DNA of 64,000 nucleotides, from positions 2,418,001 to 2,482,000 of the forward strand of contig NZ_JAUSXG010000001.1 of NCBI RefSeq assembly GCF_030815855.1, in the 5' to 3' direction. Below the pieces are notes generated by a model. It did no database searches. It saw nothing but the letters and a program-made list of their open reading frames with translations, and was not told the origin of the DNA. Within the stretch, counting starts at the first letter, position 1, and each line of letters opens with the position of its first letter. Positions 52,151 to 61,700 of this stretch are shown here, in pieces. The translations under genes and the position numbers were made by a program. The DNA is from Variovorax paradoxus (GTDB lineage Bacteria > Pseudomonadota > Gammaproteobacteria > Burkholderiales > Burkholderiaceae_C).

Positions 52151-52477
52151 TCAGGGTGAACAAACCTTGGCGCCATTGGCGGTGAGGCAGGCCTCGCCCT
52201 GGCAGCAGTTTTCAGTGAGGTAGCCGAGCAGTGCGTTCATTTGGTCGAAGGCGGCGCGGTAAATCAGATTGCGCCCCTGCCGCTCCTGCGAGACCAGGCC
52301 CGCATGCGTCAGCTCCTTCAGGTGGAACGACAGGCTGGTGGCGGGCACGCCGATTGCGTCGACGAGGGCGCCGGGCGTCAATCCACCAGGCCCGGCGACG
52401 ACCAGGCAGCGAAAGACCTGCAGTCGGACGGGCTGCGCCAGCGCAGCAAGGGATCGGACAACGTCGTTTTCTTCCAT
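52151..52477 (-). CDS. arsR: ArsR-family arsenical-responsive repressor
   Basis: A 108-residue winged-helix repressor. HTH: TPGALVDAIGVPATSLSFHLKEL. The usual ELCVCDL metal site is absent; instead cysteines cluster at the C-terminus (Cys91, Cys92, Cys97, Cys106 in NCCQGEACLTANGAKVC), like the Acidithiobacillus-type ArsR in which a C-terminal cysteine triad binds As(III). It is first in the ars operon. The only promoter seen lies so close that the mRNA may start at the ATG. Confidence 0.92.
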   Translation of the reverse strand: MEENDVVRSLAALAQPVRLQVFRCLVVAGPGGLTPGALVDAIGVPATSLSFHLKELTHAGLVSQERQGRNLIYRAAFDQMNALLGYLTENCCQGEACLTANGAKVCSP

Positions 52478-52479
52478 GA

Positions 52480-52512
52480 TTCGACAATATTCGAATAATC
52501 GAAGAAATGCAA
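52480..52512 (-). promoter_or_regulatory. ars promoter with overlapping ArsR operator
   Basis: Read on the minus strand: -35 TTGCAT (52512-52507), 17-base spacer, -10 TATTGT (52489-52484). The spacer holds the palindrome ATTCGAAT (52489-52496), flanked by TTCGA (52480-52484) and TCGAA (52499-52503). A repressor bound there would block RNA polymerase. Transcription would start about 52477, the A of the arsR ATG. Confidence 0.65.
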
Positions 52513-52627
52513 GAGCGGCAGCTGGTCTTGTTGCCGCTGGAGACTTCGTTCAACGGCCCCAAGTGGCGGTTCTCGTTTGTCAGGCGACTGGCGTCGCGAC
52601 CTCGCGCAACGCCACCTGCTGTGCGAG

Positions 52628-53047
52628 TCATAGGGCCAACTGCGTCAAGGCCCAGGCCACAGCACCCAGCTGTGCCACGTTGAGCATCATCCCGGCGATG
52701 TGAAGCCGGCGGAACTGGAAGATCGACGCGTCGATGGCCGGGATCGTGTGACGCAGGACGTCCATTCGCGGGATGATGATCCATCGGCGCAGCGCGTACG
52801 CCAAGGTTGCGATGACAGCCATGCCAAGGGCGAATGCAGGCTTGCCGGACCAGGCGAAGCTGAGAGCTGCAGCGCCCGCCGTCAGTACCACAGCAAGGTA
52901 ATAGACGTTGAACAGGCTCCGGATGAAGTGCGAATCCAGCGGAGTGTCATGCTTGAGCACCAGCAGGGGCAGCGAGCCCATCATGAAAAACCCCATCCAG
53001 ACGAGCAAGAGGACCGTCGCGATGAGCGCAATGACAATGGAAAGCAT
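52628..53047 (-). CDS. small integral membrane protein, unknown function
   Basis: A 139-residue protein with four predicted membrane helices (about residues 4-26, 47-68, 71-89 and 113-135). No catalytic motif recognised. The loop MDVLRHTIPAIDASIFQFRRLH is amphipathic. It resembles small hypothetical membrane proteins of Proteobacteria. It lies between the arsenic operon and an AraC gene on the same strand, 75 bases after the AraC stop; a link to either is not evident. Confidence 0.6.
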   Translation of the reverse strand: MLSIVIALIATVLLLVWMGFFMMGSLPLLVLKHDTPLDSHFIRSLFNVYYLAVVLTAGAAALSFAWSGKPAFALGMAVIATLAYALRRWIIIPRMDVLRHTIPAIDASIFQFRRLHIAGMMLNVAQLGAVAWALTQLAL

Positions 53048-53122
53048 CTGAACCCTCCGCGTCTCGAAGCATACCCGGAGCCAAGTCGCTGATTCGACTG
53101 AGCAGGCACAGGTCTCGGGCCC

Positions 53123-53944
53123 TCATGCGGCCTGCTTCCACTCCCGCGGCGACAGGCCGCTTTGCGCCTTGAAAGCGCGCGACAACGCGGCTTCGCTCCC
53201 GTAGCCGACCTCTTGCGCAATGAGCTTGAGCGGACGCCCCTGACGCAATGCCTGCTGCGCGAGGCCGACGCGCCAGCGTTGCAGGTACACCCCCGGCGTG
53301 CATCCCACGGTGTCGCGGAACTGGATGGCGAACACGCTGCGCGACATGCCTGCTTCGGCGGCCAGCGCGTCGAGCGTCCATTCGAGCGCCGGCTTCTCAT
53401 GCATGGCCACCACGGCGTTGCGCAACCGCGGATGCGAGAGTCCCGCGAGCAGGCCGGAGCGGGTTTGCCCCTTTTCCATCAGGTGCCTGAGCACCTGGAT
53501 GAGCACCACGTCGAACAGGCGGTTCAGCAGCACCTGCTTGCCGCAGCGCTGCTCGAAGGCTTCTTCGAACAGCAGCTCCAGCACGCCCTCGGTGCCGTCG
53601 ATTTCTTCCAGCGGCAGGCAGACGAACGCGGGCAACGCAGCCAGGATCGGGTTCGCGGCGCCACCTTCGAACTGCAGGTGCGCACAGGCAAAGTCCGCGC
53701 CGTGCACGTCGTTGGTGATGAACCTGTGCGCCATCGGCCGCGGGTACATCAGAAGGCTGGGCCGCTCGATGCGCAGCACCTCCGCGCCGCCGTGGCTCAC
53801 GCCCACCTCTCCGCGGCGCACCAGGTGCAGCTGGCCGGTGGCGCCCTCCCCGTCGAGGTCGTTGATTCCGCACAGCGCGCCGGTATGGAACACCCGCGCG
53901 CTCACGGAAAAGTGCGTCAGCAGGGCTTCGAGCCGATCAGGCAT
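53123..53944 (-). CDS. AraC-family regulator with cupin N-domain
   Basis: A 273-residue regulator: an N-terminal cupin-type sensor (TGALCGINDLDGEGATGQLHLVRRG, of the AraC_binding/cupin_6 class) and two C-terminal HTH units (LDALAAEAGMSRSVFAIQFRDTVG and KLIAQEVGYGSEAALSRAFKAQSG). Start at 53944 is supported by TTGGAG seven bases upstream. It is divergent from a secreted alpha/beta hydrolase, a pairing often seen with AraC proteins of this class, and probably activates it. Confidence 0.87.
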   Translation of the reverse strand: MPDRLEALLTHFSVSARVFHTGALCGINDLDGEGATGQLHLVRRGEVGVSHGGAEVLRIERPSLLMYPRPMAHRFITNDVHGADFACAHLQFEGGAANPILAALPAFVCLPLEEIDGTEGVLELLFEEAFEQRCGKQVLLNRLFDVVLIQVLRHLMEKGQTRSGLLAGLSHPRLRNAVVAMHEKPALEWTLDALAAEAGMSRSVFAIQFRDTVGCTPGVYLQRWRVGLAQQALRQGRPLKLIAQEVGYGSEAALSRAFKAQSGLSPREWKQAA

Positions 53945-53962
53945 GAAATACTCCAAGTCAAG

Positions 53963-53981
53963 TTATCAGGACTTTTTATCA
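53963..53981. promoter_or_regulatory. TTATCA direct repeat between AraC and hydrolase genes
   Basis: TTATCA at 53963-53968 and again at 53976-53981 form a direct repeat with a 13-base period in an A/T-rich patch 80-98 bases before the hydrolase start. AraC proteins typically bind directly repeated boxes, although usually with a longer period, so this is a tentative site. Confidence 0.35.
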
Positions 53982-54060
53982 CCAATCGTTTCACCACGCA
54001 GCTAAAGTTCGTTCTGTCGATTCCGACCTGAAACCTCAACCCGAATCAAAGGAAAGAAAC

Positions 54061-55017
54061 ATGAACGCGTACCTTCCCCGCCTGAGCCGCATCTTCGCCG
54101 TGGCCGCGCTGGCTGTTGCGGCCAATACCGTGTTCGCCGCCGACAAATCGGCCGTTCGCCAGCCGGCGCCCGCGGTTGCCAAGACCGCCAGCTACATCAC
54201 CACCAAGGACGGCGTGCAGCTCTACTACAAGGACTGGGGGCCTAGGAACGGCCAGGTCGTGACCTTCAGCCACGGCTGGCCGCTGAATTCGGACAGCTGG
54301 GAATCGCAGATGATTTTCCTCGCCTCGAAGGGCTACCGCGTGATTGCGCATGACCGCCGCGGCCATGGCCGCTCGAGCCAGCCCTGGGAAGGCAACGACA
54401 TGGACCACTACGCCGACGACCTGGCGACGGTGATCAACACGCTGGGTGTGAAGGACGTGACGCTGGTCGGCTTCTCCACCGGCGGCGGTGAGGTGGCGCG
54501 CTACATCGGCCGCTACGGCACCGGCCGCGTCAAGAAGGCGGCGCTGGTGAGCGCGGTTCCGCCGCAGATGCTGAAGACCGACAAGAACCCGGGCGGCCTC
54601 CCCATCGAGGTGTTCGACGGCATCCGCAAGGGCGAGTTGGAGAACCGCTCGCAGCTGTATCTCGACATTGCCTCGGGCCCGTTCTTCGGCTTCAACCGGC
54701 CGGGCGCGAAGGTGTCGCAGGGCTCCATCCAGTCGTTCTGGGCGCAGGGCATGCAGGCCGGCCACAAGAACACGTACGACTCGATCGCGGCGTTCTCGGC
54801 CACCGACTTCACCGAAGACCTGAAGCGCTTCGACGTGCCGACCCTGGTCGTGCATGGCGACGACGACCAGATCGTGCCGATCGATGCCTCTGGCCGGGCT
54901 TCCGCCAAGCTGATCAAGAACGCCAAGCTGATCGTCTATGCGGGCGCACCGCACGGGCTCGCCGACACGCACAAGGACCGGCTCAACAACGACCTGCTGA
55001 ACTTCATCAAGGAATAA
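54061..55017 (+). CDS. exported alpha/beta hydrolase (non-haem chloroperoxidase-like)
   Basis: A 318-residue hydrolase with a signal peptide ending near NTVFAAD. The mature enzyme has the oxyanion [10 protein letters not shown], nucleophile serine in GFSTGGGE, aspartate in [10 protein letters not shown] and histidine in [11 protein letters not shown], the complete triad of bacterial haloperoxidase/esterase family members. Most relatives are cytosolic, so the signal peptide is a variant. Natural substrate unknown; perhydrolase or ester cleavage are typical in vitro activities of this family. Confidence 0.88.
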   Translation: MNAYLPRLSRIFAVAALAVAANTVFAADKSAVRQPAPAVAKTASYITTKDGVQLYYKDWGPRNGQVVTFSHGWPLNSDSWESQMIFLASKGYRVIAHDRRGHGRSSQPWEGNDMDHYADDLATVINTLGVKDVTLVGFSTGGGEVARYIGRYGTGRVKKAALVSAVPPQMLKTDKNPGGLPIEVFDGIRKGELENRSQLYLDIASGPFFGFNRPGAKVSQGSIQSFWAQGMQAGHKNTYDSIAAFSATDFTEDLKRFDVPTLVVHGDDDQIVPIDASGRASAKLIKNAKLIVYAGAPHGLADTHKDRLNNDLLNFIKE

Positions 55018-55118
55018 GCAGGCGCGGCGCAGAAATCAAATTCACGCGCCGAACCAATCAAAGCAGGGATGCCGGGTCCTGCCATGGGAGCTGCCCGAGC
55101 GGCAAGCCCCAATGCGCA

Positions 55119-55160
55119 AAAACCTAGCCCAATGTCCGGGCGCCCGGTGGGGCGCCGGAC
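55119..55160 (-). terminator. rho-independent terminator of the small-protein genes
   Basis: Read on the minus strand, GTCCGGCGCC (55160-55151) pairs with GGCGCCcGGAC (55144-55134, one bulged base). A T-tract (TTTTT, complement of 55119-55123) follows ten bases later. It lies just after the stop of the gene ending at 55169. The strong stem makes it likely, although the T-tract is displaced. Confidence 0.5.
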
Positions 55161-55168
55161 CCAGGCGC

Positions 55169-55414
55169 CTACTTCTGCGTGTTGCCGGCCGGTGCGGCCT
55201 CTCGGCTTTTTTCCTTGTCCTTGTCCTGCTGCGCCTTCGGCAGCTTGACCTTGGTCACGGTCACGGACACCGGGTCGCTGGCGGGGAAGGACTCCTCGAC
55301 GCCGCTGTCCAGGGCCTCTTCGCTGGGCGCCTGCTCCACTGGCTTTGCCGTTTCGACCGGCGGTTTTCCGTGGTTCTTGGAGGTGGGAAAGGGGAAAGCT
55401 TTTTCCGAAGTCAT
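55169..55414 (-). CDS. small hydrophilic protein with SFPASDP motif
   Basis: An 81-residue Lys/Glu/Pro-rich protein without signal peptide or membrane helix. It contains LDSGVEESFPASDPVSVT; a short E-x-SFPASDP stretch is common in small, disordered bacterial proteins of unknown function, often in stress-related loci. Start at 55414 after AGGAGCCCCCT. Together with the gene upstream it forms a two-gene unit of disordered proteins. Confidence 0.65.
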   Translation of the reverse strand: MTSEKAFPFPTSKNHGKPPVETAKPVEQAPSEEALDSGVEESFPASDPVSVTVTKVKLPKAQQDKDKEKSREAAPAGNTQK

Positions 55415-55440
55415 AGGGGGCTCCTCGGCCAGGCAAGCCG

Positions 55441-55701
55441 CTAGGGCTTGCGCGGCTCCTTGTTGGTTTCCGAGCGGAAGTTTTCCCGCAACCCGTAGGC
55501 CGCGGAACCGTCGTGGCGCGATGCCTCCGCGTTCTTGCGCTTGCCCGCCATGCGTTCGGTGGGCGCCGGTGCCGAGTCTTGCTCTCCGGCGGCGGAGGAA
55601 CTGCCGGTGAACTTTTCTCCCGCGCCGATGTTGTCCACCCCGCCGTCGGTCGTTGGCCGGGTTCCGTCGCCTGAACCCAGGCTTCCGGGTGTCCTGCTCA
55701 T
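55441..55701 (-). CDS. small disordered protein, unknown
   Basis: An 86-residue protein rich in Gly, Ser, Arg and Glu, with no recognisable fold (SRTPGSLGSGDGTRPTTDGG, then SAAYGLRENFRSETNKEPRKP). The strong ribosome site CAGGAGGCAGACCT before ATG 55701 supports that it is real. An in-frame ATG at 55737 would give a longer product without such a site. Possibly a stress-induced protein; I do not recognise it. Confidence 0.55.
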   Translation of the reverse strand: MSRTPGSLGSGDGTRPTTDGGVDNIGAGEKFTGSSSAAGEQDSAPAPTERMAGKRKNAEASRHDGSAAYGLRENFRSETNKEPRKP

Positions 55702-55994
55702 AGGTCTGCCTCCTGTTTCCTGTTCGCTCGAGAGCAAAGGTAGAAGAAGGAATCGATTCTGAGAGCGCTCCGGAACATCGACGTAGGACGGCGCCAGCGT
55801 CCCTTAGTCGGAAGCATCCTCGCCTCCGGGGGCTTTTTACATTGTTGAATGTGTCCCGGAATCCGGTTTTGCCGACGCGCAACACCTCGCCCGTCGCGTC
55901 TGAATAGATCGGCATCCGATGCCCCTATTGACATTCGAGTGTGATAAATTCACATTTATAACAATATGACACATTCATTGACCGGCCAATCTGA
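55702..55994. other. intergenic region before the minor pilin operon
   Basis: No gene is supported here. It includes an unusually A/T-rich stretch (about 55925-55985) with TGTGA-TAAAT-TCACA (55940-55954), a CRP-like dyad with one base too few in the spacer, followed by TTTATAACAATATGACAC. TTGACA occurs at 55928-55933. This stretch should hold the pilE promoter, but no exact -35/-10 pair with normal spacing is clear. Confidence 0.45.
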
Positions 55995-56402
55995 ATGACA
56001 AAGCACTCGTTTTCGCGCAAACGCAATGGCTTCACATTGATCGAGGTGATGATCACGGTCGCGATCGTTGCGATCCTGGCTTCCATCGCGTACCCCAGCT
56101 ACGGGCGCTACATCATTCGAGCCAAGCGCTCCGCGGCCCAGGCGCAAATGATGGACATCGCCAACCGGCAGCAGCAGTTTCTGCTGGCCAACCGCATTTA
56201 CGCGGACAAGACAACCCTGACCGCCAGCGGCTACTCCCTGCCTGCCGAGGTTGCAGCCAACTATGGCTACACGATCACCCTCTCGGACCCGACTGCTCCT
56301 CCCGCATTTCTGCTGACCTTCAGCCCCACGGGAAACCAGCAGGCGGACGGGGACCTGACGCTCGACCACACAGGCGCGAAAACGCCGGCGGACAAATGGT
56401 GA
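55995..56402 (+). CDS. pilE: type IV minor pilin PilE
   Basis: A 135-residue type IV pilin-like protein. The prepilin peptidase site is RNG|FTLIEVMITV with the Glu at +5, followed by the hydrophobic alpha-helix typical of pseudopilins; the body ends in PADKW. Length and place, first in a minor pilin operon, fit PilE of Pseudomonas/Burkholderiales type rather than a major pilin. It is processed and methylated by PilD and incorporated at the pilus tip. It overlaps pilV by 7 bases. Confidence 0.88.
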   Translation: MTKHSFSRKRNGFTLIEVMITVAIVAILASIAYPSYGRYIIRAKRSAAQAQMMDIANRQQQFLLANRIYADKTTLTASGYSLPAEVAANYGYTITLSDPTAPPAFLLTFSPTGNQQADGDLTLDHTGAKTPADKW

Positions 56403-56986
56403 CGTCCCGCCCCCCAGCCGGACGCGGCCGCATGCAACGCGGCGCCACGCTGCTCGAAGTGCTGGTCACGCTGCTGATCGTCTCCTTCGGACTGTTCGGC
56501 CTCGTGGGCCTGCAGGCCCGCCTGCAGTCGTCCGAAATGGAGTCCTATCAGCGTTCGCAGGCGCTGATCCTGCTTAACGACATGGCGAGCCGCATCGCGA
56601 TCAATCGCCGCGTGGCTTCGAGCTACGTCACCACCGCGCCGCTGGGCGCCGGGGCCACCTGCCCCGCCAGCACCGGGTCGCGCCAGCAGGTGGACGCCGG
56701 CGAATGGTGCAACGCGCTGCAGGGCGCGGCCGAAACCTCGGGCACCACCAAGCTCGGCGCCATGATCGGTGGGCGGGGTTGCGTGGAAGACCTGGGCAAC
56801 AACGAATACCTGATCACCGTCGCCTGGCAGGGCCTCGTGCCCATCGCCGCACCCCCGGAAGGCGTGGCCTGCGGCAAAGACGCGTACGACGTGGCCCCCA
56901 CCGCAACAACGCCAAGCCCGCAGTGCACCGCCGACAGGTGCCGCCGGACCGTGACGACGCTGGTGCGCATCGGGGTGCTTTCATGA
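56396..56986 (+). CDS. pilV: type IV pilus minor pilin PilV
   Basis: A 196-residue minor pilin with the cleavage site QRG|ATLLEVLVTLLIVSFG and the conserved LVGLQARLQSSEMESYQRSQA. The C-terminal globular part has four or more cysteines (TCPAST, GEWC, GRGC, VACG, CTADRC). Start at 56396 overlaps pilE; an in-frame start at 56432 (MQRGATLLE) would give the shorter leader peptide. It is part of the priming complex with PilW, PilX and PilY1. Confidence 0.86.
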   Translation: MVTSRPPAGRGRMQRGATLLEVLVTLLIVSFGLFGLVGLQARLQSSEMESYQRSQALILLNDMASRIAINRRVASSYVTTAPLGAGATCPASTGSRQQVDAGEWCNALQGAAETSGTTKLGAMIGGRGCVEDLGNNEYLITVAWQGLVPIAAPPEGVACGKDAYDVAPTATTPSPQCTADRCRRTVTTLVRIGVLS

Positions 56987-58146
56987 GGCGGGCGCGCCCC
57001 GCGCCCGGAGTTTGCCGGTCTGCTCGTGCATCGCTGCGCCAGCGCGGCCTGACGCTGATCGAGCTGATGGTGTCGGTCACCATCATGCTGATCGTGCTGG
57101 CGGCGCTGATTGCGCTGTTCCTGAATGTGAACAGTACCCAGCGCGAAATGGTCAAGGTCAACCGCCAGATCGAGAGCGGCCGGCTCAGCGTCTTCGTGCT
57201 GGAAAACGAGGTTTCGCACGCGGGCTTCTGGGAAAACTACATGCCCGAGTTCGACGACCTCACGGTGTCGGCCGTACCCGCCAAGGTGCCTACCGGCGCC
57301 GCGCCCGATCCATGCCTTCCCTATTCGGCGGCCACATGGACCGAAGACTACAAGCGCAGCCTGCTCGACGTGCCCGTACAGGCCTACGACGCCGTGCCGG
57401 CCAGCTGCGCCGCGCTGCTGACCAACAAGAAAGCCAACACCGACGTGCTGGTGGTGCGCCATGCCGAAACCTGCGTGGCGGGCATGCCGAACTGCGAAGC
57501 CGACGCGCTGGGCAAGCTGTATTTCCAGTCGTCGTTCTGCGGTACTCAGAAGCCGTCTGATTTCGACCTCAGCACGGCCGGCTTCGCCACCATGCTGGCC
57601 AAGAACTGCACGGCGCCGTCGCCCAAGCGCAAGTTCATTTCCGACATCTACTATGTGCGCGACTACGCGGAAACGGTCGGCGACGGCATACCGACGCTGG
57701 CGCGGTCGCGCTTCGACCTCTCGGCCACCGGGCTGGGTCAGCAGCCGCCGGTGCCGCTCATCGAAGGTGTCGAAGGCTTCCGCGTGGAGCTGGGCCTGGA
57801 CACGCTGAGCAAGACCGGAGCAGCCGTGAACTACACCCAGGCGATCTCCTGGGCCGATGCGACCAACCGATCGACACCCACCAACCGCGGCGACGGAAGC
57901 CCCGACGGCAACTTCGTTCATTGCAGCACGGCGTCGCCCTGCACCGCCGACCAGCTGATCAACGTCGCCTCGCTCAAGCTCTATGTGGTCGCACGCAGCC
58001 TGGAAATTTCTCCGGGCCATACCGATGCGCGCACCTACAACCTGGGGAGCACGACGCTCGGCCCCTTCAACGACCACTACAAGCGGCATGCGTTCACCAC
58101 CGCGGTGCGCCTGACCAACGTGACCGGCCGCAGGGAAACGCCGTGA
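56983..58146 (+). CDS. pilW: type IV pilus minor pilin PilW
   Basis: A 387-residue PilW protein. Prepilin site QRG|LTLIELMVSVTIMLIVLAALIALFL, then the long globular domain typical of PilW (VLENEVSHAGFWENY early in it). ATG overlaps the pilV stop (ATGA at 56983-56986) and its own stop overlaps the pilX start. Needed for pilus assembly and for anchoring PilY1. Confidence 0.88.
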   Translation: MRRARPAPGVCRSARASLRQRGLTLIELMVSVTIMLIVLAALIALFLNVNSTQREMVKVNRQIESGRLSVFVLENEVSHAGFWENYMPEFDDLTVSAVPAKVPTGAAPDPCLPYSAATWTEDYKRSLLDVPVQAYDAVPASCAALLTNKKANTDVLVVRHAETCVAGMPNCEADALGKLYFQSSFCGTQKPSDFDLSTAGFATMLAKNCTAPSPKRKFISDIYYVRDYAETVGDGIPTLARSRFDLSATGLGQQPPVPLIEGVEGFRVELGLDTLSKTGAAVNYTQAISWADATNRSTPTNRGDGSPDGNFVHCSTASPCTADQLINVASLKLYVVARSLEISPGHTDARTYNLGSTTLGPFNDHYKRHAFTTAVRLTNVTGRRETP

Positions 58147-58703
58147 AGATGACATCCACACACCCCTTGCGCCGGCAAGGCGGCGCGGCGTTGATCGTCG
58201 GGTTGATCATGCTGGTGCTCATCACGCTGGCCGTCACGGCGGGGTTCACCCTCAGCAACACCAACCTCAAGTCGGTCGGCAACATGCAGAACCGGAACGA
58301 GGCCGTGGCCGCAGCCAACCGCGCCATCGAGGAAGTGGCGGCCTCGCTGCTGCTGCCGGGCGTCGACGGCTCGCCTTCGCTGGCCATGCCGCAACGCACC
58401 GAGAGCCGGGTCGACATCAACAACGACGGCACCATCGACTACACGGTAGAGATCGCCGCGCCCACCTGCGTGCGCGCCACGAAGTCCACCGACACCGGCG
58501 GCGGCGGCACCGCCGGCCCCGGCGGCATCGGCGGAAACTCTTCCAGCAGTGGCTCGGGCCTCAATGCCCTGCCCGACCAATACAACTCGGTGTGGGACAT
58601 CAGCACCACGGTGACCGATGCCAAAACCGGTGCGTCCACCGCGGTGCGCCAGGGCGTGCGAGCGCTGCTGAACAAAGCGCAGTTCGAAGCGCTGTGCTCG
58701 TAG
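58143..58703 (+). CDS. pilX: type IV pilus minor pilin PilX
   Basis: A 186-residue PilX-family protein: RRQGGAALIVGLIMLVLITLAVTAGFTLSN replaces the usual GFTLIE with GAALIVG, normal in PilX. NMQNRNEAVAAANRAIEE follows. A Gly/Ser-rich loop (about residues 120-140) is specific to this copy. The GTG at 58143 overlaps the pilW stop (GTGA); an ATG at 58149 is an equally possible start. It sits in the tip complex. Confidence 0.85.
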   Translation: MKMTSTHPLRRQGGAALIVGLIMLVLITLAVTAGFTLSNTNLKSVGNMQNRNEAVAAANRAIEEVAASLLLPGVDGSPSLAMPQRTESRVDINNDGTIDYTVEIAAPTCVRATKSTDTGGGGTAGPGGIGGNSSSSGSGLNALPDQYNSVWDISTTVTDAKTGASTAVRQGVRALLNKAQFEALCS

Positions 58704-58749
58704 CACGCGCCATCCTCCGAATGATCACGACGACGAACGGATCGACATC

Positions 58750-61700
58750 ATGAAAAAGAACTTCTTCCGGCCGCTCTGGGCCGCCGCGCTGCTGATGCTC
58801 AGCCTGTCCGCGGCTCAGGCGGAAGACATCGATCTGTTCGTCGGCTACAACCAGACCGTGGCGGACGCACCGAACGTGCTGTTCGTGGTGGACAACACCG
58901 CCAACTGGACTCCGATGTTCGCCGCCGAGATGAACGCGCTGGCCAGCGCGTTCGAGAGCCTGCCCACGGGCAAGTTCAAGGTCGGCGTGATGATGTTCAG
59001 CGAAACGGGCGGAGGCAACTCGAACGTCGACGGCGCCTACCTGCGCGCCGGCGTGCGCCTGATGGACGACGCCACCAAGGCCAAGTACGGCACGATGATC
59101 CGCAACCTCGACGTCAGCGCCGACAAGTCCAACGGCGGCAAGGCCGGCAAGATGATGGCGGAGGTGTACCGCTACCTGGCCGGCCAGGCGCCAATGGCCG
59201 GCAACAACAAGCTGAAGGCCGACTACACGGGCAATGTCTCCACCTACGGCAGCGGCAAGAACGAGTCCGCCGGTTCGGTGGCTTCCCGGGCGATCTGGGC
59301 GCTTCCCGGCAATCCGCTGAATGCATTCGGCGGCACCACCTACAACGCGCCCAACACCGCGAACTGCATCGGCACCTACGTCATCTACATCAGCAACGGC
59401 GCCGCGCAGGACAACAGCAGCGACACCACGACGTCCACCAATGCGCTGCGTACGGCCGGAGGCACCACCACCACCATTCCGCTGAGCCCGAGCGGCTCGC
59501 AGGACAACGTGGCCGACGAATGGGCCAAGTTCCTGCAGAGCAGCATGGGCGTGAAGGTCTACACGGTCGAAACAGCGACGGCCTCCGGCGGCCAGGGTCC
59601 CGGCTGGAGCGCGCTGCTCAAGAGCATGGCGGGCCAGAGCAAGGGTGAGTACTATGACCTCAGCGCCAAGGTCGACCTGGGCCTGGCGCTCAAGGAGGCG
59701 CTCGACGACATCTTCAGCAAGATCCAGTCGGTCAACAGCGTGTTCTCGTCGGTGAGCCTGCCCGTGAGCGTGAACACGCAGGGCACCTACCTGAACCAGG
59801 TGTTCGTGGGCATGTTCCGCCCCGACGATTCCGCCTATCCGCGCTGGAACGGCAACCTCAAGCAATACAAGCTCGGGCTCGACAGCAGCAACCAGCTGAT
59901 CCTGCAGGACGCGGCCGGCGCCAACGCCATCAACAACCAGACCGGCTTCATTGCGCCCTGCGCACGAAGTTTCTGGACACCCGCGCCGAGCGACACCGAT
60001 GCGTACTGGAGCTTCCGGCCCGCGGGCGACTGCCTTGGCAAGGAGGCGGCCGAAAGCCCGGACGGCAACGTGGTCGAAAAAGGCGCGCAGGGCTACATGC
60101 TGCGGCAGGTGCTCACGGCCGACCGCAACGTCCAGACCTGTGCACCGGGCAACTGCTCGATCCTGACAAGCTTCAGCACCGGCAATACGGCCGGCATCAC
60201 CGCGGCAGCCCTGGGCGCACAAAGCGACGCCGAACGTGCCACGCTGATCGAATGGCTGCGCGGCCTGGACAACAAGGGCGACGAGCGGACCGATTCGACC
60301 GGCAAGCCCCTGACCTCCACGACCGCCATGCGGCCTTCGGTGCACGGCGACGTGGTGCATTCGCGCCCCGTGGCCATCAACTACGGCACCGATGCCGCCC
60401 CGCAGGTGGTGGTGTTCTACGGTGCCAACGACGGCGTGCTGCGCGCCGTCAACGGCAACCAGAGCGCGGCCATCGGCTCGGCGGCGCCCGGCAGCGAGTT
60501 GTGGGCTTTCGTGCCGCCGGAGTTCTACGGCAGCATCAAGCGGCTGTACGCCAACACCACGCGCATCAGTTTTCCCGGTGTGCCAGTGAGCGTGGGCGCT
60601 ACAGCTCCCAAGCCCTATGGCATGGACGGCGCCATGGCGGCCTACCGCCAGGGTACGTCGGCGTGGCTCTACGCGAGCATGCGCCGCGGCGGCCGCCTGG
60701 TGTATGCCTTCGATGTGTCGAACCCCACGGCGCCCATTCTGAAATGGCGCAGGGGCTGCCCGAACCAGGACAACGATGTCGGTTGCGATACCGGCGCGAA
60801 CGACATGAGCGGCATCGGCCAGACCTGGTCGGCTCCCAAGATCGTGAAATCGGCCGGCTATGGCGCCGGCAGCACGCCCATGGTGATGTTCGGCGGCGGC
60901 TACGACAAGTGCGAAGACGTCGACACCACCGACCCGACCAAGGCATGCGGCACGGCCGCCAAGGGCAACAAGGTCTACGTGCTCGACGCCAGCACCGGCG
61001 ACGTCCTGAAGACCTTCACCACCGACCGTGCGGTGACCGGCGAAGTGACCATCGTGAACGACAGCGCGGGCCTGGCCAAGATCGCCTATGCGGCCGACCT
61101 GGGCGGCAACGTCTACCGCATTGCCATAGGCGCTGCCGCACCGGGCAGTTGGACGATGACCAAGATCGCCTCGCTCGGCTGCGCCACGACGACCGCCACC
61201 TGCACGCCCAACCGCAAGTTCATGTTCGGCCCCGATGTGGTCGAAGACAACGGCCTCTACGTGCTGCTGCTGGGCTCTGGCGACCGCGAAAAGCCGCTGC
61301 GGTCCTATGCCGCTGCGCTTGGCGTCTCCAACCGCTTCTACATGATGGTGGACAAGCCCGCCGACGCCACTTGGCTCACCAGCGAATCCAGCAACTGCGA
61401 CGGCAACTCGCTGCTGTGCCACGGATCCCTGCTGGCCATCACCGGCACCGATGCGCCTACGCCCACCGCACTGGCGGCCAAGAAAGGCTGGTACCTGGTG
61501 CTCGCGGCCGGCGAACAGGTGGTGACTTCGTCGGTCACGGCCTACGGCAACACGACCTTCAATACCCACACGCCCACCAACCCGGCCGTGAGCCAGTCGT
61601 GCCGAGCCGACCTGGGGACCGCCAACGTCTACAACCTGTCGTACCTCAACGCCACGGGGCAGAACGGCGCCCGCTTCCAGAACGTGGTCGGCGGCGGCCT

